A stretch of DNA of 64,000 nt from DASRDB01 sp035652815 (GTDB lineage Bacteria; Chloroflexota; Ktedonobacteria; Ktedonobacterales; Ktedonobacteraceae): assembly GCA_035652815.1 (NCBI GenBank), contig DASRDB010000023.1, forward strand, positions 74,526 through 138,525, read 5' to 3'. Of this stretch, positions 24,440 through 32,620 are shown piece after piece; position 1 is the stretch's first letter, and each line of letters starts with the position of its first letter. A program made the translations under genes and the position numbers. The notes beneath the pieces were generated by a model. That model had not been told where the DNA came from, made no database searches, and saw only the letters and a list, made by a program, of their open reading frames with translations.

Positions 24440-25651
24440 ATGCGCAAACGCACTCGACTGCATGGAGGGACGATCGAAGAAGTTGTGGATGAGACTGCGT
24501 TGCAAGATGACACTCCTGCAAGTGGTGATGAAGCCGCCGCGTTGAAGGAGCAGACGAGCAAAGCTGGCGCACGCGGCTATCTCGAGTCCCTTTTCACGAA
24601 TTCCGCGAATCCGATCATTGTTTTAAATGCGCGGTATCAGGTGGTTGATTGCAACCCCAGCGCCTATGAAAAGCTGGCGCTGGACCCGGATACGACGCTG
24701 GGCCTACCCTGCAATCAGGTGTTGCGATGCAGCAACTTGAACGGCGTGCCTTTATGCGGTACGTCCAGTTGTCCCTGCACGCGGGTGATGGAATACAACC
24801 AGCAGGTGACGAACGAAGAGGTGGTACTGGGCGCGCAGCCTGACCAGGCCGTTGAATATGCGGTCAGTGTCACGCCTGTTGAAGTTGAAGAGGGACGCGG
24901 CGCGGTCTTTGTAGGGCGAGATATCTCAGCCATCAAGGTTGCCAATAGCGTGCGCTCCAATTTTGTCTCGATGGTTTCCCACGAGCTGCGCACGCCTTTA
25001 AATTCGGTTCACGGCTTTATCGACCTGCTGATGCAGGGGCATATGGGTGAGTTGAACGCCGAGCAGAAGCTATACCTGGGCTATGCGCAAGAGGGCGTCC
25101 AGCAATTGATGTCGATTGTGGAAGATATCCTGTTCATGACCCGCTCCGACTCGGGCCAGTTTGAACTCAAGAAGCAGAAAGTGAACGCCCATGTCCTGAC
25201 CCGGCAGGTACTCAATGGACTGAAACCGCAAGCGCTCAAAGCCTCGGTCGAATTGATCCGCGATGTTCCAACGCCTGCCCCTTTGCTCTATGCCGACCCA
25301 CAGCGCATGAAACAGGTACTCAATAACCTTGTTACCAATGCCATCAAATATACGCCCCCTGGCGGTACCGTTACCATACGCTGTCGGCCTTATAACGAGC
25401 ATTTCGTGATGATTTCAGTAGAGGACACGGGCTATGGCATTCCTCCGGAAGACCAGCCACATGTGTTCGAGCGTTTCTACCAGTCGAATCATCACTTGCA
25501 GTCGAAAATGGGCGGCTATGGTCTGGGCCTCGCCATCGCGAAATTGATCGTTGAGCAGCATGGCGGTGTCATCAACCTCGACTCCCAACTGAACAAGGGC
25601 ACGACGTTCTATTTCACCGCGCCATTGTATACCGGGCAGGAAGAAGAATAA
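24440..25651 (+). CDS. Soluble PAS-domain sensor histidine kinase
   Basis: 403 residues, ATG with AGGAAG 5 bases upstream. No membrane helix, so sensing is cytoplasmic. A PAS domain covers about 45-160 and carries six cysteines: C71, C91, C97, C106, C111 and C113. The C106-x4-C-x-C group resembles a metal or redox site. The HisKA domain has the phospho-acceptor H181 in SMVSHELRTPLNS. The HATPase domain has the N box NNLVTNAIKYTPPGG, G1 box EDTGYGIPPED, F box FERFYQ and G2 box GYGLGLAIAK. It probably phosphorylates the adjacent response regulator. The ligand (oxygen, redox state or metal) is a guess from the cysteines. Confidence 0.9.
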   Translation: MRKRTRLHGGTIEEVVDETALQDDTPASGDEAAALKEQTSKAGARGYLESLFTNSANPIIVLNARYQVVDCNPSAYEKLALDPDTTLGLPCNQVLRCSNLNGVPLCGTSSCPCTRVMEYNQQVTNEEVVLGAQPDQAVEYAVSVTPVEVEEGRGAVFVGRDISAIKVANSVRSNFVSMVSHELRTPLNSVHGFIDLLMQGHMGELNAEQKLYLGYAQEGVQQLMSIVEDILFMTRSDSGQFELKKQKVNAHVLTRQVLNGLKPQALKASVELIRDVPTPAPLLYADPQRMKQVLNNLVTNAIKYTPPGGTVTIRCRPYNEHFVMISVEDTGYGIPPEDQPHVFERFYQSNHHLQSKMGGYGLGLAIAKLIVEQHGGVINLDSQLNKGTTFYFTAPLYTGQEEE

Positions 25652-25687
25652 GATTGTGCCACTATACCATTACAAATCTGCCTCCAC

Positions 25688-25774
25688 ATGTCATCCTGAG
25701 CGCCGCGAAGGATCTCTCGCTTGCTGTGTCGAGCCAGTGGAACCTGAGATCCTTCGCGGCGCTCAGGATGACAT
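25688..25774. repeat. GTCATCCTGAGC hairpin repeat, copy 1
   Basis: Arms ATGTCATCCTGAGCGCCGCG and AAGGATCT pair with the complement at the right end, around an imperfect loop (TCGCTTGCTGTGTCGAG). Two further copies lie at 26604-26689 and 27627-27714. The position after the kinase gene fits a terminator role. Confidence 0.9.
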
Positions 25775-25846
25775 GCGAGATGGTCTTTTTCATGGCGAGC
25801 TGTTGATAGCCGCGCGGCCATCAATATCATATTGACACATCGAAAT

Positions 25847-26563
25847 TCATCCCCATAGGCTATCCTGCTGCACCTCTTCCGGTTCGCGCCAGTCGTTGTC
25901 TTTGGAGAGTTTGTCGGCCTGCCGGGTTGGCTCGGGCAGGCGATAGCCCTTGCAACAGGCCAGCACGTAATGGATGCTTGTTTCCAGGCTGATGCGATGT
26001 CCCAGCGAGATAATCATGGGCTTGACACGGGCGCGGGTACGCAACACTGCACCAATGACTTCTCCATGATCCTTTAAGGGAACCCAGGAGCCAACCTCTT
26101 CGCCTACCTGCGTATGGTGTCCGACAAGGATCGATTTGGCGCAGCCGATGGTAGGCAGATCGAGCCAGAGACCCAGGTGCGAGGCGATACCGAGTCGACG
26201 TGGATGCGCAATGCCCTGTCCATCGACCATCACCAGGTCCGGCTGCTCCTTTAGCTGCGCAAAAGCGCCGAGAATGCAGGGAATTTCGCGAAACGAGAGT
26301 AGCCCTGGCACGTACTCCATTCGCACCGGTTCCTCATATACGTGCCGTTCGAGTATTTCCAGTTCGGGAAAAGAGAGCCGAACGACTGCCGCTCGTGCCA
26401 TCTGATTCTGCTCGTTAATCGCCATATCTACGCCCGCTATCGAATGCACCTCACCTAACTGATCTTCGCGCACGATGCGCTCCGAGAGTTCTCTCTGAAG
26501 CGCTCTAGCTTCCGGCGGAGCAAGGTTCCAGGCGTGCAATGCTTCTTGCATCATATCATTCAT
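25847..26563 (-). CDS. nfi: Endonuclease V (deoxyinosine 3' endonuclease)
   Basis: 238-residue DNA repair enzyme that cuts near deaminated adenine (inosine). The family motifs are present: AGVDMA with D46, YVPGLLSFRE with E93, and MVDGQGIAHPRRLGIASHLG with D114, the metal-binding residues. GCAKSILVG and the later TRARVKPMIISLGHRISLE are typical of the RNase H-like fold. The C-terminal 15 residues are acidic and unconserved. Flanked on both sides by copies of the GTCATCCTGAGC repeat. The start (ATG at 26563, or the ATG 9 or 12 bases on) is not decided by a clear ribosome site. Confidence 0.93.
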   Translation of the reverse strand: MNDMMQEALHAWNLAPPEARALQRELSERIVREDQLGEVHSIAGVDMAINEQNQMARAAVVRLSFPELEILERHVYEEPVRMEYVPGLLSFREIPCILGAFAQLKEQPDLVMVDGQGIAHPRRLGIASHLGLWLDLPTIGCAKSILVGHHTQVGEEVGSWVPLKDHGEVIGAVLRTRARVKPMIISLGHRISLETSIHYVLACCKGYRLPEPTRQADKLSKDNDWREPEEVQQDSLWG

Positions 26564-26603
26564 CCATTCTTATCAGGTTTGACATGAAAAAGACCCTCTT
26601 GTC

Positions 26604-26689
26604 TGTCATCCTGAGCGCCGCGAAGGATCTCGCGCTTGTCGCGTCGAGCCAGTGGGAGCCTCAGATCCTTCGCGGCGCTCAGGATGACA
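26604..26689. repeat. GTCATCCTGAGC hairpin repeat, copy 2
   Basis: TGTCATCCTGAGCGCCGCGA at the left, complement at the right, loop CGCGCTTGTCGCGTCGAGCC. Highly similar to copy 1, including the GTCGAGCCAGTGG loop. Confidence 0.9.
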
Positions 26690-26718
26690 TTTGGAGCCAG
26701 GTTTTTAATAGTATGGCA

Positions 26719-27477
26719 TTAGCGAGCCTCTGTTATAAAAATCATACGCGGGCTTTCTCGTTCATACGGCCCGAGGTCGTAATCGCCATATACATCTTTC
26801 ACGTGGAACCCCGCCTGTTCCAGTAACAATTCCATCTCCCTGCGCTCAAACAAATAGAGTTGCGTTGTTACTACTGTGCGCCGCACTGCTTCACCCTGCC
26901 GGTGCTGGTCATAGAAATGCGTCAATTCCAGAAAATGGCTGGTTGTAGACGAAGCCGGACTGACGAAGTGCGTGAGTAGCGAGCCATCCTCGAGTGTCCA
27001 CGTTCCCTGGTGCAACACCTGCCCGCTCATCTGCTCCATATAACGCACGTCAGCATTGCTGATATCGAGAATAAACGTGCCCCCGGTTGCCAGATGCGCG
27101 CGAATAGCTGCCAGCGCCTGCTGCTGTGCCTTCGGTGTTACTAAGTGCGCGAACGAGCCAAGCGCGACAAAGGCCAGGTGGAACTTTTTACCCAGTTGCA
27201 GACTGCGCATATCCTGTTGAACCAGGCGGCAGCGCGAAAGTACACCTGCTTCTTCCAGCATTTGTTTTGCCCGTTCTAGCATCTGTGTCGAAGTATCGAC
27301 GCCGGTTATTTCGTAGCTCGCCTCGGCAAGCGGAAGCAGCAATCTCCCACTGCCGCACGCCAGTTCAAGCAGCGGCCCCCCACTCGCCTCTGCGAAATTC
27401 AAATATAAGTCCACATCTTCCGCGAAGCGGGCATGTTCGGCATCATAAAATGAGGCGATCTGGTCATATTCGTTCAT
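26719..27477 (-). CDS. Class I SAM-dependent methyltransferase
   Basis: 252 residues, soluble. Motif I reads LLELACGSGRLLLPLAEA, followed by the acidic motif II GVDTSTQMLERAK and the SAM-base-contact stretch LVQQDMRSLQLG. Motif IV-like LAFVALGSFAHLVTP and a post-motif FILDISNADVRY complete a Methyltransf_25-type fold. The C-terminal half is beta-rich (TTSHFLELTHFYDQ, VVTTQLYLFERREME), seen in methyltransferases acting on small molecules. The substrate cannot be told. No clear ribosome site is seen before the ATG. Neighbouring hairpin repeats isolate it from adjacent genes. Confidence 0.82.
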   Translation of the reverse strand: MNEYDQIASFYDAEHARFAEDVDLYLNFAEASGGPLLELACGSGRLLLPLAEASYEITGVDTSTQMLERAKQMLEEAGVLSRCRLVQQDMRSLQLGKKFHLAFVALGSFAHLVTPKAQQQALAAIRAHLATGGTFILDISNADVRYMEQMSGQVLHQGTWTLEDGSLLTHFVSPASSTTSHFLELTHFYDQHRQGEAVRRTVVTTQLYLFERREMELLLEQAGFHVKDVYGDYDLGPYERESPRMIFITEAR

Positions 27478-27626
27478 GTATGTTGTCCATTTGTTTCGGA
27501 TGGTTTTCTAATAATGCCATTCAGTATAAAGGTATGAAGAGGGAAAGGCAAGGCCAGACGAGAAACATGTGCTACACTTCTAAACGATAAATGATAAATA
27601 GTTCGCCATTCCAGACCTGCCTCCAT

Positions 27627-27714
27627 ATGTCATCCTGAGAGCAGCGAAGGATCTCGTGTGCCGGATGATTCGCGTGCCATCACCGGAGATCCTTCGCTGC
27701 TCTCAGGATGACAT
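27627..27714. repeat. GTCATCCTGAG hairpin repeat, copy 3
   Basis: ATGTCATCCTGAGAGCAGCG at the left with its complement at the right. It differs from copies 1 and 2 by compensating changes in both arms (GAGCAGCG against GCGCCGCG), which points to selection for or inheritance of pairing. Confidence 0.9.
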
Positions 27715-27752
27715 ACGAGAGGGTCTTGTTCATGGCTGCTGTAAAGGAAATA

Positions 27753-28541
27753 ATGCTTATGCGCGCACTTGTTTTTCGCAACGCAACGCTCTCATTTGAA
27801 AAGAACCATCCAGAGCCATCGCTCAATCCGGGAGAGGCTCTCGTTCGCGTCCTGCAAGCCGGTATCTGCAATACCGACCTGGAGATCACTCGGGGCTATC
27901 TCGCGTTCGAGGGCATCCCAGGTCACGAATTTGTGGGCATTGTGGAAGCCGTACACGAACGTCCAGGCTCCTCATCGCCAATATTTCTTATGAACAAACG
28001 AGTGGTCGGTGAAATCAATGCGGCCTGCCATAGCCCGGATTGTTTTTATTGTGCGCAGAATATGCCTACACATTGCCCCCAGCGTACAACACTAGGTATC
28101 CTCAAACGGAATGGCGCATTTGCCGAATACTTGACGTTGCCAATTGAAAACTTGCATCTCGTACCTGATAACGTGAGTGATGAAGAGGCCGTGTTTGTGG
28201 AACCACTGGCCGCCAATTTTGAGATGCTGGAACAGGCCCATATTCGTCCGACCGATCATGTGATTGTGCTGGGGGATGGTAAGATGGGCCAGCTTGCCGC
28301 TCAGGTGTTGTCCTTAACAGGCTGTGCCGTGAAGATGGTGGGCAAACATACGGAGAAACTTGCGCTGGCGGAACAACGCGGCGTGGAGACCTATCAGCTT
28401 GAGCAGGTCGAGCAGGCGATAGGACATGGCAAGCGCCGCGTCGATGCCGTCGTCGAATGCACAGGCTCGGCAAGTGGCCTGGAAATGGCGATGCGCCTTG
28501 TGAGGCCCCGAGGCACGCTCTTTCTCAAAAGCACATGCTGA
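27753..28541 (+). CDS. Zinc-dependent alcohol dehydrogenase-like protein, C-terminally truncated
   Basis: About 262 residues, against 332 for its paralogue at 29630-30628, to which it is closely similar throughout. The ATGs at 27753 and 27759 both fit the AAGGA site. Present: the catalytic zinc Cys and GHE (AGICNTDLEI, PGHEFVG), the structural-zinc cysteine cluster (ACHSPDCFYCAQNMPTHCPQ), and the Rossmann motif VLGDGKMGQLAAQVL. It stops at LFLKSTC, where the paralogue continues for about 60 residues that complete the catalytic domain. The missing part suggests a decaying copy or one that needs a partner. Threonine-dehydrogenase-like medium-chain family; substrate unknown. Confidence 0.8.
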   Translation: MLMRALVFRNATLSFEKNHPEPSLNPGEALVRVLQAGICNTDLEITRGYLAFEGIPGHEFVGIVEAVHERPGSSSPIFLMNKRVVGEINAACHSPDCFYCAQNMPTHCPQRTTLGILKRNGAFAEYLTLPIENLHLVPDNVSDEEAVFVEPLAANFEMLEQAHIRPTDHVIVLGDGKMGQLAAQVLSLTGCAVKMVGKHTEKLALAEQRGVETYQLEQVEQAIGHGKRRVDAVVECTGSASGLEMAMRLVRPRGTLFLKSTC

Positions 28542-28616
28542 ATTTTACACCCCTTTTGACCCTACTCCTATCATGACATTCCTGCAAAGAATCCTCGGTA
28601 AAGCCGCTTAATAACT

Positions 28617-28638
28617 GCCAGGGGATGATTCCCCTGGC
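28617..28638 (+). terminator. Terminator-like hairpin after the truncated dehydrogenase
   Basis: GCCAGGGGA-TGAT-TCCCCTGGC stem-loop followed by TTTGTGTTTGT. The stem is strong but the T-tract is interrupted. Confidence 0.6.
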
Positions 28639-28683
28639 TTTGTGTTTGTCTCTTGTCTGTGACCTGGAAAGGAATATGTTCCG

Positions 28684-29514
28684 GTGAAGCACTTTACCAG
28701 TATCGAGAAACTCGACATGGGTATCTTGTACATATTGGAACTCGGATCGAGTTTGTCGGTCCTTTTATTGGCCTTCGGACTTATAGCGAGTATGGCGAAT
28801 GTCTTGACGAAAGGCGCGGTACTCACCGACAACATCTTTATGCAGCGGGTATGGGCATGGACGCAGTGTATTGCCATCGATGCAAGCGTCGCAGGCACTG
28901 TTATTCGCACATTCCGCTACTATCAGGAGGGCGAAAAGGTAAAGACCTGGCTCTATGGATTATTATCTGTACTCCTTTTATTCACAGCGGCGATTGTTTC
29001 CAACATTGAAAGCGTTCAGCAGACTCTTAACCTGACGCTCGATACCGCCTATGTGCATGTGTTTATTCCCGTTGAGGTGCTTATCTGGATTCGATCAATC
29101 GCCATCGTGCTTATCATTGTTGCCCATGCTATGCGGCATGTCCATATGACAAAGCCAGTCCCTACACCACAGCCAGAGTTGATACAGCAGTCCGCGCCTG
29201 GCCTTGTACTTACGCCCGAATTAGTAGAGACGCTGCGGGTGCTGCTGGCGCAAACAACCGTTTCTGAGGAACACCCGGCAGAGCAGGCATTGCCGCAGCC
29301 GAAGTATGAGAAGCGAACTACAAATGAGTCGGCTACAAGCAATGAAGACGAACGGGGAGCAGGGAACTTCGAGCGTGTGGAACAATACGTAGCGGATCAT
29401 CCAGATGCAAAAGTCCGTGAGGTTGCCAGGGCTTTGACAATCAGCGTAAGCACCGCCAATAAATGGATGACACGAGTCAAAGACAAGTGTTTGCGGGAGG
29501 ACCAGCATGCATAG
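28684..29514 (+). CDS. Membrane protein with C-terminal helix-turn-helix domain
   Basis: 276 residues from a GTG with AAGGA 11 bases upstream (an ATG at 28717 is an alternative). Four membrane helices lie near 13-40, 58-75, 88-108 and 124-150. A proline/glutamine-rich linker (160-235) follows. The last 45 residues, KVREVARALTISVSTANKWM, form a helix-turn-helix resembling those that sense peptide or nucleotide ends. This is the layout of one-component membrane-tethered regulators. No family name is recognised. It sits between the two dehydrogenase paralogues. Confidence 0.68.
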   Translation: MKHFTSIEKLDMGILYILELGSSLSVLLLAFGLIASMANVLTKGAVLTDNIFMQRVWAWTQCIAIDASVAGTVIRTFRYYQEGEKVKTWLYGLLSVLLLFTAAIVSNIESVQQTLNLTLDTAYVHVFIPVEVLIWIRSIAIVLIIVAHAMRHVHMTKPVPTPQPELIQQSAPGLVLTPELVETLRVLLAQTTVSEEHPAEQALPQPKYEKRTTNESATSNEDERGAGNFERVEQYVADHPDAKVREVARALTISVSTANKWMTRVKDKCLREDQHA

Positions 29515-29629
29515 TGCGTGAGTAGGGAGTGTAGAGCAGAGACGAATCCGGCTGGGAGTCGTGCTATACTGAACGGGAGAAAACGCCGGAAAGAATGTTG
29601 TCCATGAAGAAAAGACGAGGAGGGATCTC

Positions 29630-30628
29630 ATGCGAGCATTGGTGTGCCGAGAAACTGGTATTATGCTTGATCGCGACTATCGGCTGCCAGCTCCGGCAGA
29701 TGGCGAAGCCCTGATACGTGTCTTGCTGGCAGGGATTTGCAATACCGACCTGGAGATTGTGCGTGGGTATATGGGCTTTCAGGGGGTGCTGGGCCATGAA
29801 TTTGTTGGGGTCGTCGAGGCGGTGAACGAAGGCTCCGGTGCCACTCCTCTCACCTCCTTGATCGGCAAGCGCGTGGTTGGCGAAATCAATGCCGCCTGCC
29901 ACCGTGCCGATTGTTTTTATTGCCAGCAAAACATGCCCACACATTGCCCCAACCGCAGCACACTGGGTATTGTCAATCGTGACGGAGCGTTCGCTGAGTA
30001 CTTGACGCTGCCGACCAGGAACCTGCACCTGGTACCTGAGAGCGTGAGCGATGAAGAGGCGGTTTTTGTCGAGCCGTTGGCCGCCAACTTCGAGATACTC
30101 GAGCAAGTTCATGTCCAACCCACCGACAGCGTCGTTGTGCTGGGCGACGGCAAAATGGGCCAACTGGCGGCGCAGGTACTGACATTGAGTGGTTGCGAGG
30201 TGACGATGGTGGGCAAGCACGAGGAGAAACTGGCACTGGTAGAAAAGCATGGAGTACATACCTATCTGCTTGATGATGCGGAGCGTTTTGCATTAGAGAA
30301 CGGGCGGCGGGCGGACATCGTTGTGGAGTGTACTGGATCGGCGCAGGGGTTAGAGTTGGCGCTGCGCATAGTACGAGCCAGAGGAGTGCTTATTCTAAAA
30401 AGTACCGTCTCAGGTATGAGTTCGTTACACCTGGCTCCCATCGTGATCGATGAGATTCGCGTGCAGGGATCACGCTGTGGCCCGTTCGGCCCCGCGCTGC
30501 GCGCTTTAAGCCGGAAACTTGTCAATGTACATTCCTTAATTAGTGCGTGTTATGCGCTTGACGAAGGGCCAGCCGCTTTCAAACGCGCTGAGCAACAGGG
30601 CGTGTTGAAAGTGCTTTTAAAACCGTAG
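29630..30628 (+). CDS. Zinc-dependent medium-chain dehydrogenase
   Basis: 332 residues, ATG with GGAGGG 5 bases upstream. GroES-like N-terminal domain with the catalytic Cys in AGICNTDLEIVRGY and GHEFVGVVEA; structural-zinc cysteines in ACHRADCFYCQQNMPTHCP; nucleotide-binding motif VLGDGKMGQLAAQVL near residue 170; and a complete C-terminal lobe ending FKRAEQQGVLKVLLKP. It belongs to the threonine/sorbitol dehydrogenase-like MDR group. The spacing of the four structural cysteines is shifted compared with yeast ADH. Substrate and cofactor cannot be read from sequence. The truncated paralogue about 1.9 kb upstream indicates a local duplication. Confidence 0.9.
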   Translation: MRALVCRETGIMLDRDYRLPAPADGEALIRVLLAGICNTDLEIVRGYMGFQGVLGHEFVGVVEAVNEGSGATPLTSLIGKRVVGEINAACHRADCFYCQQNMPTHCPNRSTLGIVNRDGAFAEYLTLPTRNLHLVPESVSDEEAVFVEPLAANFEILEQVHVQPTDSVVVLGDGKMGQLAAQVLTLSGCEVTMVGKHEEKLALVEKHGVHTYLLDDAERFALENGRRADIVVECTGSAQGLELALRIVRARGVLILKSTVSGMSSLHLAPIVIDEIRVQGSRCGPFGPALRALSRKLVNVHSLISACYALDEGPAAFKRAEQQGVLKVLLKP

Positions 30629-31066
30629 GTATTCGTTCTGCCCTCCTATTCCCAGGAACTGACTGCTGCTGTCGATCAGCATTATTGGGGAAGTGCAAAC
30701 ACTGCAAGCATTGCTCTCGCTAGAGCGAACAGTGTGCGAGAGGGCGAACAGTACACGAGCAGGCGCGAACGCGGAGCGAACATGTCACAGGAAGTTACCG
30801 CGAACATTGGGCGAACAACTATAAGCCCATGAAGGCGAACACGTTCGCCCATGTAGAAGATTAATAGACGGTGTAGCTAGCACTTTAGTGGTGCGCTGGG
30901 TACCATGAACGACGTAGAGACAAGAAAAACTGCGCCGATTTCACAGGTTCCAGACGGCATTATAGTCAGTTGGAGTGTATTGATATTGAAATGCAAATCG
31001 CGTGCCCATCCCAGCAATTCGTTGACCGTGTAATGCGAGGCAGCATCTCGGTAGGGCAGGGAAAGA
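30629..31066. other. Intergenic region with GCGAAC array
   Basis: About 440 bases between the dehydrogenase and a helicase-associated gene. It holds a cluster of direct GCGAAC repeats (30725-30849, annotated separately). The remaining 200 bases show no confident gene. Confidence 0.6.
30725..30849. repeat. Iteron-like array of GCGAAC motifs ending in a palindrome
   Basis: GCGAAC starts at 30725, 30744, 30765, 30776, 30800, 30811 and 30835 (spacings 19, 21, 11, 24, 11, 24), and the last copy forms GGCGAAC-AC-GTTCGCC with an inverted partner at 30843-30849. Direct repeats near whole helical turns are typical of replication iterons or multi-site operators. They precede a Helicase_C_3-like gene and a replication-relaxation-like gene. 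Confidence 0.75.
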
Positions 31067-32401
31067 ATGACCATGAATGACCATGAAGCTATCACCCCAG
31101 GCAATTCTTATGAGGCAAGGAATGAATGGGCACCCACGGTTCCATCAGTGCCAGCAGAAGCACAGCCGCTGATCCTGTATGACCTGGCGGCCATTGTCGT
31201 GGTAGTACATCAGCAGCGGATTACCCTGACGAGACAGGGAACGGTGACAAAACGATGCGCGAGCCTCTTGCGCCCACTGCTACATGGATCGCCCTGGAAC
31301 GATGAGAGGCGAGAAGATGCCTATGTCAATATGCTCTGCGAGGCGGCGAAGCAGCTTCACTTGATTTACAGCTCTTTCTCGTATGATGACGACGAAGACA
31401 AACCATACTATTGTCCAGCGATCGAGTCGGGGTTGGGCACGTGGTCTCAAATAAACGTGCATGAGCAGGCGAGGCAGTTTCTTGCCTGGTGGCGGGGCAG
31501 TTCGCAATGGCATGATGTCTGGAGTCCTGCCTTCCGGCAGTGGGACAGTCGGGACTGGAATCCTCTCGCAGCTCGCGGCCTCTTCCTTGACCTGCTCAGC
31601 TCTCGCATCTACGTACCCGGGCGCTGGTATTCCATTTCCGCTTTGCTTGATACGATCTGGTCGCGAGGGCCGTATGTACTGCGCCCGGCACGCTTGCAGG
31701 AAAGTACGCGCACCCAACGTGTCCCTTCCTGGCTGCGGCAATCCTGGGACAGTTGCGAGGGAATCGTGTACCAGGGCATTCTTTCTTCGACGCTTTCAGA
31801 GCTGGGAATCATCTCTACCGACCAACATGCAGGGGATATGAAAACAGGCGTATCTCGTCTCCCCACCCGTTTTGGCATCACGGAATTTGGAGCGCAAGTG
31901 CTTTTCGAGGAGGCCACCGCGTCTACTGCCAGACCTATCAAGGCGCTCGTGGTGCAACCTTCTTTCGAGATGATCCTGCTCCGGTTCGATCCACCGACTC
32001 TTTACCGATTGTTGCCCTTTAGTGAAGTGCAGTTGGTCGAGCAGGTTAGCCGCTTGACCCTGACACAACACTCCGTCTTGCGAGGAATTGAGAGGGGCAT
32101 CAGTGTGGACCAGATGCTCGCTCTCCTCAAAGCGTCCAGCAAACAGGCGATACCGCAAAATGTCGCTCGTACTTTGAGAGACTGGGCAAAAACCTACAAG
32201 GAAGCGGAAACGATACAGGTCTTGCTGATCGAAGTGTCGGGCGCGGCGATAGCTGATGAGTTATGTCTCTCTCCTCATTGGCGAGCATTTGGCCTTGAAA
32301 AAATCGCCCCTTGCAGGCTGCTGGCATGGAATGCCCATGATATCTATGCCTTCCGACGGGTCTTACGGAAGGCGGGATTTGTCCTTCGTGAGGAGAAATG
32401 A
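31067..32401 (+). CDS. Helicase-associated (Helicase_C_3/XPB N-terminal-like) protein
   Basis: 444 residues, ATG with AGGGA 4-5 bases upstream. The last 180 residues match the Helicase_C_3 pattern: LVVQPSFEMILLRFDPP, then LTQHSVLRGIERGISVDQML, then IPQNVARTLRDWAKTY, the domain found next to XPB/Ssl2-type helicases. The first 250 residues are helical and Trp-rich and have no recognised domain. There are no ATPase motifs, so it is not a helicase by itself. It stands upstream of the replication-relaxation-like gene, and 1.4 kb before the DISARM-like operon, and could serve as an accessory or regulator of DNA transactions. Confidence 0.66.
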   Translation: MTMNDHEAITPGNSYEARNEWAPTVPSVPAEAQPLILYDLAAIVVVVHQQRITLTRQGTVTKRCASLLRPLLHGSPWNDERREDAYVNMLCEAAKQLHLIYSSFSYDDDEDKPYYCPAIESGLGTWSQINVHEQARQFLAWWRGSSQWHDVWSPAFRQWDSRDWNPLAARGLFLDLLSSRIYVPGRWYSISALLDTIWSRGPYVLRPARLQESTRTQRVPSWLRQSWDSCEGIVYQGILSSTLSELGIISTDQHAGDMKTGVSRLPTRFGITEFGAQVLFEEATASTARPIKALVVQPSFEMILLRFDPPTLYRLLPFSEVQLVEQVSRLTLTQHSVLRGIERGISVDQMLALLKASSKQAIPQNVARTLRDWAKTYKEAETIQVLLIEVSGAAIADELCLSPHWRAFGLEKIAPCRLLAWNAHDIYAFRRVLRKAGFVLREEK

Positions 32402-32620
32402 TCAACCAGGAAGCGCAGCGACATGGCGCAAGCCATCGCTCAACGTGTACGAAACGGACTTCGTACCGCTTGTGATTCGAATAAACGATCTTTCTCCCCG
32501 TCCAATGCGTCTTGAAGAACATGGCTGTACCCCCTCAAAATCCGTGATTTATTTATTCTTTTATGATTTGGATCATTGGTGTGTTTTGGAAACAGGACAT
32601 CAGGAGAGAAAGAGAGATGT

